Assembly: GCF_004363725.1 (NCBI RefSeq)
Contig: NZ_SNZF01000015.1
Location: 42,403-106,402, forward strand
Direction: 5' to 3'
Length of the DNA stretch: 64,000 bases
Source: Aquamicrobium defluvii
GTDB lineage: Bacteria; Pseudomonadota; Alphaproteobacteria; Rhizobiales; Rhizobiaceae
Part shown: positions 48,879-56,394 of the stretch, piece by piece
How positions within the stretch are numbered: position 1 is the stretch's first letter
Layout: each line of letters opens with the position of its first letter
Position numbers and translations under genes: made by a program
The notes under the pieces: model-generated
Database searches by the model: none
Seen by the model: only the letters and a program-made list of their open reading frames with translations
Told to the model about the DNA's origin: nothing

Positions 48879-48963
48879 CCGTTTGCGCCACGGTGGCGCG
48901 AACTGGCTGAAGGCGGACAGTCTCAACATTAGTCGCGTTCCAAAACCCTTCGGCGCTGCTCAT
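48604..48963 (-). CDS. Possible small phage protein, minus-strand, with N-terminal resemblance to gp10-like tail protein
   Basis: An open frame of 119 residues starting at an ATG with a textbook AAGGAGAATTGAAG. Residues around TAIGDGWAPLEDLRPVP resemble AIPVKDGWGPLPDLVPVS near the N terminus of the tail protein at 54261-55706. The rest is Arg/Ser-rich and less convincing. It lies in phage operon direction just before a minus-strand terminator. It may be a real gene, a decayed tail-gene fragment, or a shadow of the plus-strand ORF. Confidence 0.35.
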   Translation of the reverse strand: MSSAEGFWNATNVETVRLQPVRATVAQTAIGDGWAPLEDLRPVPCERRTVFSVAVSRCRRTEILAVDRLTDIGRGPSGRCGAGGELTLSEARKLAFVALSTGFRSTARRLAARLRALSL

Positions 48964-48999
48964 CTTCAATTCTCCTTCGCCTTCGGATATGATCCGCCC

Positions 49000-49344
49000 A
49001 TGAACGAACCGCCCCGCGACTATATCGAGCATGACCCGGATGAGTTCCGCCGCCCGATCTGGGTCGCCATCTGGTCGGCCCGACTTACTCTCGCCCTCAG
49101 CCTGATCATCGCCTTCGTTTCCATGACCTATTATCGCATGGGACCGGGAGAGCATTACGACTGGCGCAATATCCCGTTCGTCGCGTTATGGCTGTTCCTG
49201 ATGGTCTGGCTGATTGTACCGTCTATTCCCTTGGTTGACGGCGATAGCGCTGAGAGCGCGCGCAAGTCCTTGGCGTTTCGCCTCGGAAAGAAGCTGAATC
49301 GCATTCTTCATCACCGGGGCCGGAACGCCGCCATTCGCGATTAG
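49000..49344 (+). CDS. Two-helix membrane protein, plus-strand prophage ORF
   Basis: A 114-residue protein: an acidic start (MNEPPRDYIEHDPDEFRRP), two strong membrane helices (WSARLTLALSLIIAFVSM and IPFVALWLFLMVWLIVPSIP), and a basic tail. The helices make it a credible gene although its ribosome site is weak. Its last 159 bases overlap the end of the ejection-protein gene on the other strand, so one of the two 3' ends could be shorter in reality. Function unknown. Confidence 0.5.
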   Translation: MNEPPRDYIEHDPDEFRRPIWVAIWSARLTLALSLIIAFVSMTYYRMGPGEHYDWRNIPFVALWLFLMVWLIVPSIPLVDGDSAESARKSLAFRLGKKLNRILHHRGRNAAIRD

Positions 49345-50859
49345 GTTGGTCAGTTCCGAGACAGACTTCCTCGCGATCATCTCTGCGGTTTTCTGAGCGC
49401 CATACCCGACAGCCGCCCCAGCCGCCTGCATGGGGATTGATGCGCCGCCAGTACCAAGAGCCAGCGCGCCGTGGATGCTGGAAAGCAATCGTCCGCGCGG
49501 GAACAAGCCGCCAACTGCATGTGCGGCTCTCTGGCCCATGGAATAGCCAGCCGCCGACCCGAGCGCCTTCATTTCGGCCTGCGTAAAGCCGCGCGTCTTT
49601 GCCTCGCTTTGAAGGACGCGCTTCAATTGTCCCATGGTTGTGCGGCCAACGTCTCCACTGACCTGCGCCGCCGCGTTCTGCTCGCCCCTCAGAATTGCCT
49701 TCTCGACCGTCTCCAGCTTCATAGCGCGATGCCAGTGCTTTTTCCCTTCATTGAAAGCCGCTGCTGCCGCCTTCGGGTTGCCGGTGGACATCAGAACGGA
49801 AGCCGGATCGGCTGCATTGATGAGTTCGTCAATGCGCTCGACAATCTTGCCGATGGCGGCATTGTTCGAGTTGTTTCCGGGAATATAGCCATTTTGCGCC
49901 ATCCTGCGGACGGCATGCAGGTCCTTCATCGTAACATTGCCCTGCCCTATACGGCGCAGCGTGTTCAATGCCGCTACAGCGCCAGGCTCATTCTGAGGAT
50001 GAAAGGCCAAGTCCCTCAGATCGTCTATGATATTCCGCTGTAGTTGGCCTACTGCCTCCCGGTTGAAAACGACGCCGGCCTTGTCGGCCCGATTGAAGGC
50101 TGCGCCTCCCGCCGCCTTGATTTCGGCAACGGTAGGCTGCGGCACCTTCGGATTGAATGCGCTTGCAACCTTGCTGACGCCAGCGCTGATCGCTTCACCG
50201 GCCAGATTGCCGAGGACGCCGCCTGCCGCGCCAATGGCTGTTCCTGTGCCAATGTCCTGATCGTTGCCAGCAGCCGTCAAGCCGCCGTAACCTGCACCTT
50301 CAGCGCCCATCAGGGCTGTTCTGGCTGCGAGGCCTTTTGCCCCGGTCATTCCTGCCGTGCCAAATCGGCCCGCCAGCGTGGCTCCCTTGCTCGCCGCCTT
50401 GAGGGGGACGGCAACCGCGCCGGCAATCTCTGCTCCCGTGGCGGCGCTGCCCGCCCGATTGCGGGCCTGTTGCGTCAAGGCGCGGGCATCTTTCAGTTCA
50501 TCATCATACGACTGCCCCGTGAACAGCGAGCGCGCGCCCGCAACCGCCTTGTCGCCATATCCGAAGGTCGCGCCATTGGCGAACAATTGAAGGGTATCGC
50601 CAGCCGCCACAATCGGCTTCTGCCACCCGGGCAACTGGTCGTAGGACACTCGATCAGGGTTCCTGATGTCGATATCATCGGGCCTTTCCCCAAGTTCTCG
50701 CGTCATGGCCGACATATCGGATGCAGCCTGCGCATAGGCTTCGGATTGCGGCTGCTGACCTGCCATCATACGCTGATAGCCCTGCAATGCGCTTTGCTCG
50801 TCTGGCGCGTCTACCTCATAGACCGCGCCGTCAGAGCCTTGGATTTCAAACAGTGCCAT
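49186..50859 (-). CDS. Phage internal virion (ejection) protein
   Basis: A 557-residue protein. It starts with a short conserved-looking module (ALFEIQGSDGAVYEVDAPDEQSALQGY) seen at the N terminus of several podovirus internal proteins. Ala/Gly-rich glycine-zipper stretches follow (GAEIAGAVAVPLKAASKGATLAG, GTGTAIGAAGGVLGNLAGEA), then a helical C-terminal half with FIRST-like helices. Such proteins leave the capsid with the DNA and form a channel in the cell envelope. No enzymatic motif is visible. It overlaps the plus-strand membrane ORF at its 3' end. Confidence 0.7.
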   Translation of the reverse strand: MALFEIQGSDGAVYEVDAPDEQSALQGYQRMMAGQQPQSEAYAQAASDMSAMTRELGERPDDIDIRNPDRVSYDQLPGWQKPIVAAGDTLQLFANGATFGYGDKAVAGARSLFTGQSYDDELKDARALTQQARNRAGSAATGAEIAGAVAVPLKAASKGATLAGRFGTAGMTGAKGLAARTALMGAEGAGYGGLTAAGNDQDIGTGTAIGAAGGVLGNLAGEAISAGVSKVASAFNPKVPQPTVAEIKAAGGAAFNRADKAGVVFNREAVGQLQRNIIDDLRDLAFHPQNEPGAVAALNTLRRIGQGNVTMKDLHAVRRMAQNGYIPGNNSNNAAIGKIVERIDELINAADPASVLMSTGNPKAAAAAFNEGKKHWHRAMKLETVEKAILRGEQNAAAQVSGDVGRTTMGQLKRVLQSEAKTRGFTQAEMKALGSAAGYSMGQRAAHAVGGLFPRGRLLSSIHGALALGTGGASIPMQAAGAAVGYGAQKTAEMIARKSVSELTNLIANGGVPAPVMKNAIQLLSEAKRQGLARALSAIAVNQGNRRYNQPDHQEQP

Positions 50860-50918
50860 GGCTCGACTCCGGGGCGGAAAGATTCAATGATGCTGGCGGG
50901 GATGCAAGGGAGGGGAAA

Positions 50919-51197
50919 ATGGCATTCAACCTTTTCATCGCGTACGACTTGCTGCCGCCGGGGCAGAATTATGAAGCTGTCCACAACGCGATCAAAAGCC
51001 TCGGGCGTTGGCACCAGTTTCAATATTCATTCTGGTATGTGAGCACCCAGCACACTCCCGCAGAGGCTTACGCCATTGTCCTTGCTGTCATGGATAGCCG
51101 AGACAAGCTGGCCGTTATCAACGCCGAGAGCGGCATCGTGTCCAACTGGGATCACCCGCCCATCGATGCGATAAACGCCATCTGGTTCCAGCCATAG
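50919..51197 (+). CDS. Stand-alone Cas2/SinR-like ferredoxin-fold protein (prophage moron)
   Basis: A 92-residue protein on the strand opposite to the phage operon. MAFNLFIAYDLLPPGQNY gives the first strand with the Asp of Cas2-like proteins. AVHNAIKSLGRWHQFQYSFWYV follows as helix and second strand, and then AYAIVLAVMDSRDKLAVINAE; it ends INAIWFQP. This is the pattern of the SinR/VapD/Cas2-like family found outside CRISPR loci. No Cas1 or repeats are present, so a CRISPR role is unlikely; a nuclease toxin or defence role is only possible. GGGAGGGG precedes the ATG. Confidence 0.7.
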   Translation: MAFNLFIAYDLLPPGQNYEAVHNAIKSLGRWHQFQYSFWYVSTQHTPAEAYAIVLAVMDSRDKLAVINAESGIVSNWDHPPIDAINAIWFQP

Positions 51198-51263
51198 GCT
51201 TCCCACAAGAGTGCCAACGCGACGAGTTGCGCCAGAGTTCGGGTCGATTGCCGGAAAGGTCAT
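51027..51263 (-). CDS. Possible small phage protein coupled to the preceding internal protein gene
   Basis: A 78-residue open frame whose ATG overlaps the preceding stop (TAATG) and has AAGGAGAAAGTA before it. The sequence (TFPAIDPNSGATRRVGTLVGSLWLEPDGVYRIDG) is plausible for a small soluble phage protein. It overlaps the Cas2-like gene antisense by 171 bases; the end of the frame is less protein-like. It could be the remains of a longer gene interrupted by the moron. Confidence 0.45.
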   Translation of the reverse strand: MTFPAIDPNSGATRRVGTLVGSLWLEPDGVYRIDGRVIPVGHDAALGVDNGQLVSAIHDSKDNGVSLCGSVLGAHIPE

Positions 51264-52297
51264 TACTTTCTCCTTATTTTAACGCCGCCGCCCATGTCAG
51301 ACCAGCCGCCCTGCGGTTGACCGCCTTGCGGTGCCGGTAGGGAGCCTTGCGAGGGGCTGCCCATCGACTGCAAGGCCAGCGCCTCGACGTCGCGCCGCTT
51401 CTGCGCAATGAAGGCGTCAAGGACTTCCTTCTTTTCCTTTGGCGTCTTGTTCGGGTCGCCCAAGGTGGCGCGCAACGCCTTCCCTTCCTCGACGGTGAAC
51501 TGCGCCCCGAAAGTATCGCGAAGCAATGGCAATATCTGGTTATCTACCGTGGCGATGTATTTTGTTCTGGCTACGGCAGCATCGCGAGGCTCGTACCCAA
51601 GCTGGGTGCGGCCATAGTCATATAGCTGACCGGCGTTGGTATAGGTGGCCTCGTCGGCAAGCTTGTTAAGCTCCCCAATGGTCGCCTCAAGCCCCGGCAG
51701 CTTGCTCATCATGCTGCGGTAGGAAACCATCGCCTCGCCTTGGCCCTTGCCCACCGCTGCACCGCTACTGGCGCCGAGGGCCTTATCGTATGGAGAAACA
51801 GGCCGATACCCTTCCGGCGTCTGGGTCTGGACGGCTCGACCGTCTTTTGTGGGCTGCACGTAGATGAGATTGCCATTCTCATCCTGCATCAAATTCATGT
51901 TCAGCCCAGTCTCAGGCGGTGCATTCGGGTCACTCGGCGGGGATAGCCACGACTGATTGCGCGTGTCGAAAATCTGGCCACCAGCAACCTTGTACGGATC
52001 GGCCTGCTGCGCGTAGCGCTGCTTGGTGTACGTGCCCCACGCCTCGTTCACCGGCATGCCGGCCTCGACCATGGCGGCAAACTCCGGTGCATTCTGGCGG
52101 AAATATTCCAGCGTCTTGTTCTTGCCGGCCATCTGCGCCGACGCCTGCCCATAGGCACCGAAGGCGTTGCCGAAATTGGCCGCGTTGCCCTGATTGCCCA
52201 TGAGAGCCGCCGCCATGGGCATGGCCACCTCGGGCGCAAGAAGCTGCTGGAGAAAGCCACCCCCCTGATTGCCGGGAGGTTGGGAGAACTGTGCCAT
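51263..52297 (-). CDS. Phage virion-associated protein, unknown
   Basis: A 344-residue protein, Gln/Gly/Pro-rich at both ends (AQFSQPPGNQGGGFLQQLL and PAPQGGQPQGGWSDMGGG) with a helical middle (SYRSMMSKLPGLEATIGELNKLADEATYTN, EEGKALRATLGDPNKTPKEKKEVLDAFIAQ). Position between tail and ejection genes suggests an internal virion protein. No enzyme motif is seen. Start and stop overlap neighbouring genes, so it is translationally coupled on both sides. Confidence 0.65.
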   Translation of the reverse strand: MAQFSQPPGNQGGGFLQQLLAPEVAMPMAAALMGNQGNAANFGNAFGAYGQASAQMAGKNKTLEYFRQNAPEFAAMVEAGMPVNEAWGTYTKQRYAQQADPYKVAGGQIFDTRNQSWLSPPSDPNAPPETGLNMNLMQDENGNLIYVQPTKDGRAVQTQTPEGYRPVSPYDKALGASSGAAVGKGQGEAMVSYRSMMSKLPGLEATIGELNKLADEATYTNAGQLYDYGRTQLGYEPRDAAVARTKYIATVDNQILPLLRDTFGAQFTVEEGKALRATLGDPNKTPKEKKEVLDAFIAQKRRDVEALALQSMGSPSQGSLPAPQGGQPQGGWSDMGGGVKIRRK

Positions 52298-52656
52298 TAC
52301 GCACCTCCATTCCGCATCTGCCGCGACAGTTGTTGAAGCGTCTCGTAATTTGACTGCACGGTCGGCGTGAAGCCATGGGCGTTTGCCGTACCAGTGCCGC
52401 CAGACGACTTGTCGGAAGGCGCGACAGGCCCCGCATTCGGCCCATAATCAGGCAGCATCATCGGCTGATAATACTGGTTCATAAGGCTGAGCAGATCGGA
52501 AGGCTGCTGCCCGTAACCCATGGCAAGCTGCTGCGAAAGCGCGTCAAGCTGGCCGGGCATTGCTGCCGGTACTTCCGTCATCGGCCTGATAGCCGCGTTG
52601 GAAATGTCCTTAGGTTCCGGCTCGCTGGTGGTTTTCTTCTTGGATGAACCGCCCAT
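52297..52656 (-). CDS. Small phage virion-region protein, unknown
   Basis: A 119-residue protein, MGGSSKKKTTSEPEPKDISN at the start, with Met/Gln/Pro-rich middle (LSLMNQYYQPMMLPDYGP). Its opening MGGSSKKK resembles the MGGSSKQTS of the next upstream gene, suggesting the two share an N-terminal element or origin. The ATG overlaps the upstream stop (TGATG). No family recognised. Confidence 0.6.
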   Translation of the reverse strand: MGGSSKKKTTSEPEPKDISNAAIRPMTEVPAAMPGQLDALSQQLAMGYGQQPSDLLSLMNQYYQPMMLPDYGPNAGPVAPSDKSSGGTGTANAHGFTPTVQSNYETLQQLSRQMRNGGA

Positions 52657-53489
52657 CAGAGTTTACCTCCGCCACTGGTGCCCATGCTCATAGCCCCGAG
52701 GCCCGCACCGGCAATGTTTGAAAGAGTATTGCTTGGCCCCTGCGCCGTCTGCGTGTTGGTGCCGTATTGCCCGCCGCCGTTGGCAACGGCTAAAAGGCTC
52801 TGGATATTGGCGAGCGGCGCGTTCTGTGTTTCGTTCGCAATCCGAAGCTGGTCATTCAGCGTGCGCCCGTACAAATCTTCATACATGCCGCCGACGCCCA
52901 TGAGCGTCTTTGCCGGGTCTTGCGCCGTTTCGTAGGCGCTGCTGAGGTTCTGCTGGCCCTGTTGGCCGGCATTGAATAGCTGCTGCTGGGCTGCGTCCTT
53001 GCGCGCCTGATACTGCTGGTACTGCCTTGCGCCGAGGTCGCCCAGTTCCTGCGTCATCACGCCGGTATGGGTGCCGGAACCATAGCGCCCCAACCCCGCC
53101 GCGTTCTGGTTGACGGCGTTCTGCGTCTTGTCGAGGACCTGCTGGAAGCCGGGGTCCTCATTGATGTTGAACTGGCCGGTCGCAGTGCTTCGGATGCCGT
53201 CAAGCGCCGTCTGCTGCTCCTGATTGTAGCCGCCGCTGTTGATGATGCCCTGAAGCTGGCCGGAGAGCCCCTGCCCGCCCATGTTGTTCTGCGCAATGTT
53301 CGTCAAGTCGCCCATGCCCTGCATCGTCTGCTCGGCGTAGGGAACGACCGTGGACATGGTGTTCGGCTGGACGAGATTGCCATCCTTGTAGAGCTTGAGC
53401 GCATCGCCCATGCCCTGATCCAGGAGCGGCTTTGAAGCCTTGTAGGGCTCCGCCGTGCTGGTCGATGTCTGCTTGCTGCTACCGCCCAT
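52656..53489 (-). CDS. Phage virion-region protein, Gln/Asn/Gly-rich, unknown (ejection protein candidate)
   Basis: A 277-residue protein very rich in Gln, Asn and Gly (GQGLSGQLQGIINSGGYNQEQQ, YQQYQARKDAAQQQLFNAGQQGQQNL). The predicted helical organisation is that of podovirus internal or DNA-transfer proteins. The C terminus has a small glycine-zipper (NIAGAGLGAMSMGTSGGG). The start MGGSSKQTS at 53489 resembles that of the following gene. A TTG 6 bases upstream is an alternative. Confidence 0.65.
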   Translation of the reverse strand: MGGSSKQTSTSTAEPYKASKPLLDQGMGDALKLYKDGNLVQPNTMSTVVPYAEQTMQGMGDLTNIAQNNMGGQGLSGQLQGIINSGGYNQEQQTALDGIRSTATGQFNINEDPGFQQVLDKTQNAVNQNAAGLGRYGSGTHTGVMTQELGDLGARQYQQYQARKDAAQQQLFNAGQQGQQNLSSAYETAQDPAKTLMGVGGMYEDLYGRTLNDQLRIANETQNAPLANIQSLLAVANGGGQYGTNTQTAQGPSNTLSNIAGAGLGAMSMGTSGGGKL

Positions 53490-53491
53490 GG

Positions 53492-53896
53492 TCAAATAGC
53501 CTCTTCATAAACAGCCCTCAGCACCTTGGCCTTGGGGAAAACCTTCTGCCAGCCAAGCCGGCCCTCGGACAGGAGCGCCGTCGCCCCGCACTGGATGGCC
53601 GTCTGGCGCACCTTCTCGTGCAGAGCGGGCATCCATTCGGACATGCCCTTGCCATACAGAGCCATGCACCTGAATTTCGGCCCACTGCCCCACAGTTCCG
53701 GCCTCCATGCCGTGGCCGCGACAATCTTCTGGTCGTCATGCACGACAAACAAAAACGCCTGCCCGCCCCGGCACATCTGCCAGAGTTCTCCGACCGTCAG
53801 ATCGCCGCCGAAACGGTCGGAGGCACGCTGGAAGCCGTCCTTCACGTTCGGCCAGATATTATCAACCATATGCTGCGGAACGAGCGTCACGTTCAT
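53492..53896 (-). CDS. GNAT-like phage protein in tail region
   Basis: A 134-residue protein with an acetyltransferase-like layout: GGQAFLFVVHDDQKIVAATAWRPE as beta strands 2-4, EWMPALHEKVRQTAIQCGATALLSEGRLGWQKVFP as the acetyl-CoA-side helix and strand. Short proteins like this are found in the tail region of several P22- and T7-like phages. It is not known whether they acetylate anything. The ATG overlaps the preceding stop (ATGA). Confidence 0.65.
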   Translation of the reverse strand: MNVTLVPQHMVDNIWPNVKDGFQRASDRFGGDLTVGELWQMCRGGQAFLFVVHDDQKIVAATAWRPELWGSGPKFRCMALYGKGMSEWMPALHEKVRQTAIQCGATALLSEGRLGWQKVFPKAKVLRAVYEEAI

Positions 53897-54264
53897 GCCT
53901 GCGCCCTCTGGCTGGCGAGCGCATGGATCACCGTTATGGTCACCACGCCGGCCTTCGCAGCCTGCGCCCTGATTTTGCGCGCCGAAACCTTGGTGTAGAG
54001 GACGATGGGCGCGTCGAGCGCGACCGTCACCGTATCGTTGGCCGGAACTTCGCGCTCGAAAATCGCATGATCGGAACCGTCATTCCACCAGACAGTTACC
54101 TTCTGCGCCGCGCTGTCCCGATTGACGATGATGATGCCGACCACTGTCGCCACGCCTCCTGACGTGTCCACCGGGAGCGACAGAACGTCATTGATCGCCG
54201 TGTCCGGCAAAAGCAGGGAAACAGGCTGCTGAACATTGCCGGGTACAGCGACAACGATGCTCAT
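53893..54264 (-). CDS. Small phage virion protein, beta-rich, unknown
   Basis: A 123-residue protein made almost entirely of predicted beta strands (SIVVAVPGNVQQPVSLLL, VATVVGIIIVNRDSAAQKVTVWWND, DTVTVALDAPIVLYTKVSA). It is compatible with a capsid-decoration or tail-accessory beta sandwich. It overlaps both neighbours by 4 bases. Confidence 0.6.
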   Translation of the reverse strand: MSIVVAVPGNVQQPVSLLLPDTAINDVLSLPVDTSGGVATVVGIIIVNRDSAAQKVTVWWNDGSDHAIFEREVPANDTVTVALDAPIVLYTKVSARKIRAQAAKAGVVTITVIHALASQRAQA

Positions 54265-55706
54265 CGTCTGCCCTCCGGTCTCGCCACAGGATCAATGCCG
54301 ATTGCGTGTTTCCAGTCGGTCCCCTGCGGTATCTCCATGCGGAACGCATGAAGCAGGGCGCTTGATCGGAAATGACAGACGCCAGTTGCGGGATAGGGCG
54401 GAACTGGCTGCCCTTCCGTCCGCGCGCCGCCGTGCTTGTCGCTTGTGATGGCGGTGAGAGTGAAATCGGGGCAATCGGCAACCGCCCTCGCCTGCTGCAC
54501 GAAAGAACGGGAATTGGTGCTTAGCTGCACGTCTGCCGTGGTCAGTCTTGCCGCCCTCGGCTCTCCGGTGAAGAACCCGAGCCGATTGTCTGTCGTGAAG
54601 GCAGCAAAACGCAGCGCGCCGCCAGACAGAAGCGCGCTGTCCCATGGAATATCTGCGCTGTCCCAATCGGGGAAAAGCGCCTCTATGCCATCCCATGTAA
54701 TGCCCGGCGTCGCCATGATGCACATTTCGGAGACGTTGTTATCGGCAAAGCACCAGCGGTCCAGTTGCCAGTGGTAGCCGAGCAAAAACTTTTCCCCGGT
54801 CACGCCCTGAGCCTGAAACCATGCGATTTTCCGGAACGGATCAGGATATCCCCTGACCTGATTGAGATACTGGCTGTCGGCCAGTTCCTGAAACCACATA
54901 TCGACGCGCTCGGCCCCGATAGGCTGGCCGGCCACCCCCATGAAGAAACCGTCCTGCGCATAGTAGACAAAATTGCCCGGCCCGATGGGGACGACCGAGA
55001 GAGGCGCGAAGACTCCACGCGATGGATTGATGACCCGCGTCGTGAACGAGTAATCGCCGCCTGCGGTCAGCGCGATTTCGGTGAAGGCAGTCCGGTGCGA
55101 CAGGATCGCGCCGCGCTCCCCGCCCTGAATATTCATGATTTCTTCGCCGTCTGCGAAGTCTTGCAGGTCACACCCACGCTGCCCGAGCGTCCAGAAACCG
55201 GCGTCCCCGATGCCAGAGAGCATGAAGCGGTTGGGATGGCCGGCAATGTACCCGAGCGCCAGGTACTCGCCTATCGTCGCGCAATAGCGCGCCCATGGCG
55301 GGCTGCCGGGCAGATCAGCAAATTCGGTGCCTACATCAACGTCCAGATACTGCGCTGGGCCTCCCAGATTGCACAGGATCAGCAACTGCCCGAATTTCGT
55401 AGCGCTCCACCGATCCCCGACAGGAACCGCATAAGGAGCGGATGGCCCCGAGATGACCGCCCACGAATAATCGATGGCGCTCATCTCGAAAATGTCTGTC
55501 GCCGTCGCGGCAATGATGCGATAGGTTCCATCCTGCTTGCGGACGGACCATGCTCCCAGACATGGAGCGTTGAGCGCCTGCGATACTGGGACAAGATCGG
55601 GGAGCGGCCCCCATCCATCCTTTACGGGTATCGCATTGATCTGCGCTGTCGATGCATCGATCGCATAGCGCGTCCGGTCCGGCTCGAATGGAGCGAACGG
55701 GATCAT
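54261..55706 (-). CDS. Packaged-DNA stabilisation / tail hub protein, P22 gp10-like
   Basis: A 481-residue protein with the repeated blades expected of the gp10 family beta-propeller: NAIPVKDGWGPLPDLVPVS near the N terminus, then YRIIAATATDIFEM, WSATKFGQLLILCNLGG, LALGYIAGHPNRFMLSG, NFVYYAQDGFFMGV and MWFQELADSQYLNQVRGYPDPF. In P22, gp10 with gp4 and gp26 closes the portal after packaging and carries the tail. Assignment rests on overall pattern, size and position after the adaptor gene. Confidence 0.75.
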   Translation of the reverse strand: MIPFAPFEPDRTRYAIDASTAQINAIPVKDGWGPLPDLVPVSQALNAPCLGAWSVRKQDGTYRIIAATATDIFEMSAIDYSWAVISGPSAPYAVPVGDRWSATKFGQLLILCNLGGPAQYLDVDVGTEFADLPGSPPWARYCATIGEYLALGYIAGHPNRFMLSGIGDAGFWTLGQRGCDLQDFADGEEIMNIQGGERGAILSHRTAFTEIALTAGGDYSFTTRVINPSRGVFAPLSVVPIGPGNFVYYAQDGFFMGVAGQPIGAERVDMWFQELADSQYLNQVRGYPDPFRKIAWFQAQGVTGEKFLLGYHWQLDRWCFADNNVSEMCIMATPGITWDGIEALFPDWDSADIPWDSALLSGGALRFAAFTTDNRLGFFTGEPRAARLTTADVQLSTNSRSFVQQARAVADCPDFTLTAITSDKHGGARTEGQPVPPYPATGVCHFRSSALLHAFRMEIPQGTDWKHAIGIDPVARPEGRR

Positions 55707-56338
55707 GCGAAATACCAGTCGTCATAGCGTCCGGCACTCTGCAAGGCCGGATCGACGGTCAGAACTCCGCGCTTTTTCTGCGCGATGGCGCTGCGAATGG
55801 AGGGAATGGTTTCGTCCAGAAGCGTCTTGAAGCTGGCCGCATACCCGCCGTCCTGCACGAACACGCCGCCCCACATGACGGACGCGGCCAAGTATACGTC
55901 AGGGTGCTCCATCAACAGCCAGTTCGTCGGGACCTGATCGGAGAGCGCGAATTTCTGCTTGTATCGAAGCCGGAACGGATATGCCTGATCGCATGGGCGA
56001 TTGAAAACGATGTCCGAACCGTCAATCGACCATATCGAGGGCCTGCCGCTGCTGTCGGAAAAGGTGAAGGTTCCTGCGGCGCGGTCCAGCATCTGTGCCT
56101 CGCCACCAGCGAGAAGGATGAACAGGGCAATCGGCTCGACCATGGGAAGCGTCGAAATATTGATGCTCCGGGAGCCAACAGAGCCTGTAAGGGCGGCATC
56201 CACCTCAACCGGGTTTAGCTCGCGGTTGAGACGTGCCTCGGCCAGCGAAATGAAATCCGCCGCATTGCCAAGCACATCAGCGCGGGCCATCCAATCGCCA
56301 ACGGCTTGCTGAAGCTGGGTGTAATTGGAAATCGCCAT
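55703..56338 (-). CDS. Phage head-tail adaptor protein (gp4-like)
   Basis: A 211-residue mostly helical protein: NYTQLQQAVGDWMARADVLGNAADFISLAEARLNREL is the typical N terminus of short-tailed-phage adaptor proteins annotated after the coat gene. A central beta part (SINISTLPMVEPIALFIL, FTFSDSSGRPSIWSIDG) and the helix HPDVYLAASVMWGGVF follow. It should ring the portal and connect the tail. It lies 56 bases after the coat gene and behind a terminator. Confidence 0.8.
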   Translation of the reverse strand: MAISNYTQLQQAVGDWMARADVLGNAADFISLAEARLNRELNPVEVDAALTGSVGSRSINISTLPMVEPIALFILLAGGEAQMLDRAAGTFTFSDSSGRPSIWSIDGSDIVFNRPCDQAYPFRLRYKQKFALSDQVPTNWLLMEHPDVYLAASVMWGGVFVQDGGYAASFKTLLDETIPSIRSAIAQKKRGVLTVDPALQSAGRYDDWYFA

Positions 56339-56348
56339 GCGTCACCCC

Positions 56349-56381
56349 AAGAAAGAAAAGGGGCCAGCCGGAGCCAGCCCC
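56349..56381 (-). terminator. Intrinsic terminator directly after the coat gene
   Basis: On the minus strand GGGGCTGGC pairs with GCTGGCCCC (two G-U pairs) around TCCG, plus bases 56360-56381, followed by TTTTCTTTCTT. It sits between coat and adaptor genes inside the late operon, so some transcripts would end here and others pass on. Confidence 0.7.
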
Positions 56382-56394
56382 ATTCCATCAGCCG

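Noticed and set aside
50919..51197. CRISPR-Cas locus suggested by the Cas2-like gene
   Set aside because: No repeat-spacer array, no Cas1 and no other cas gene anywhere in the window.
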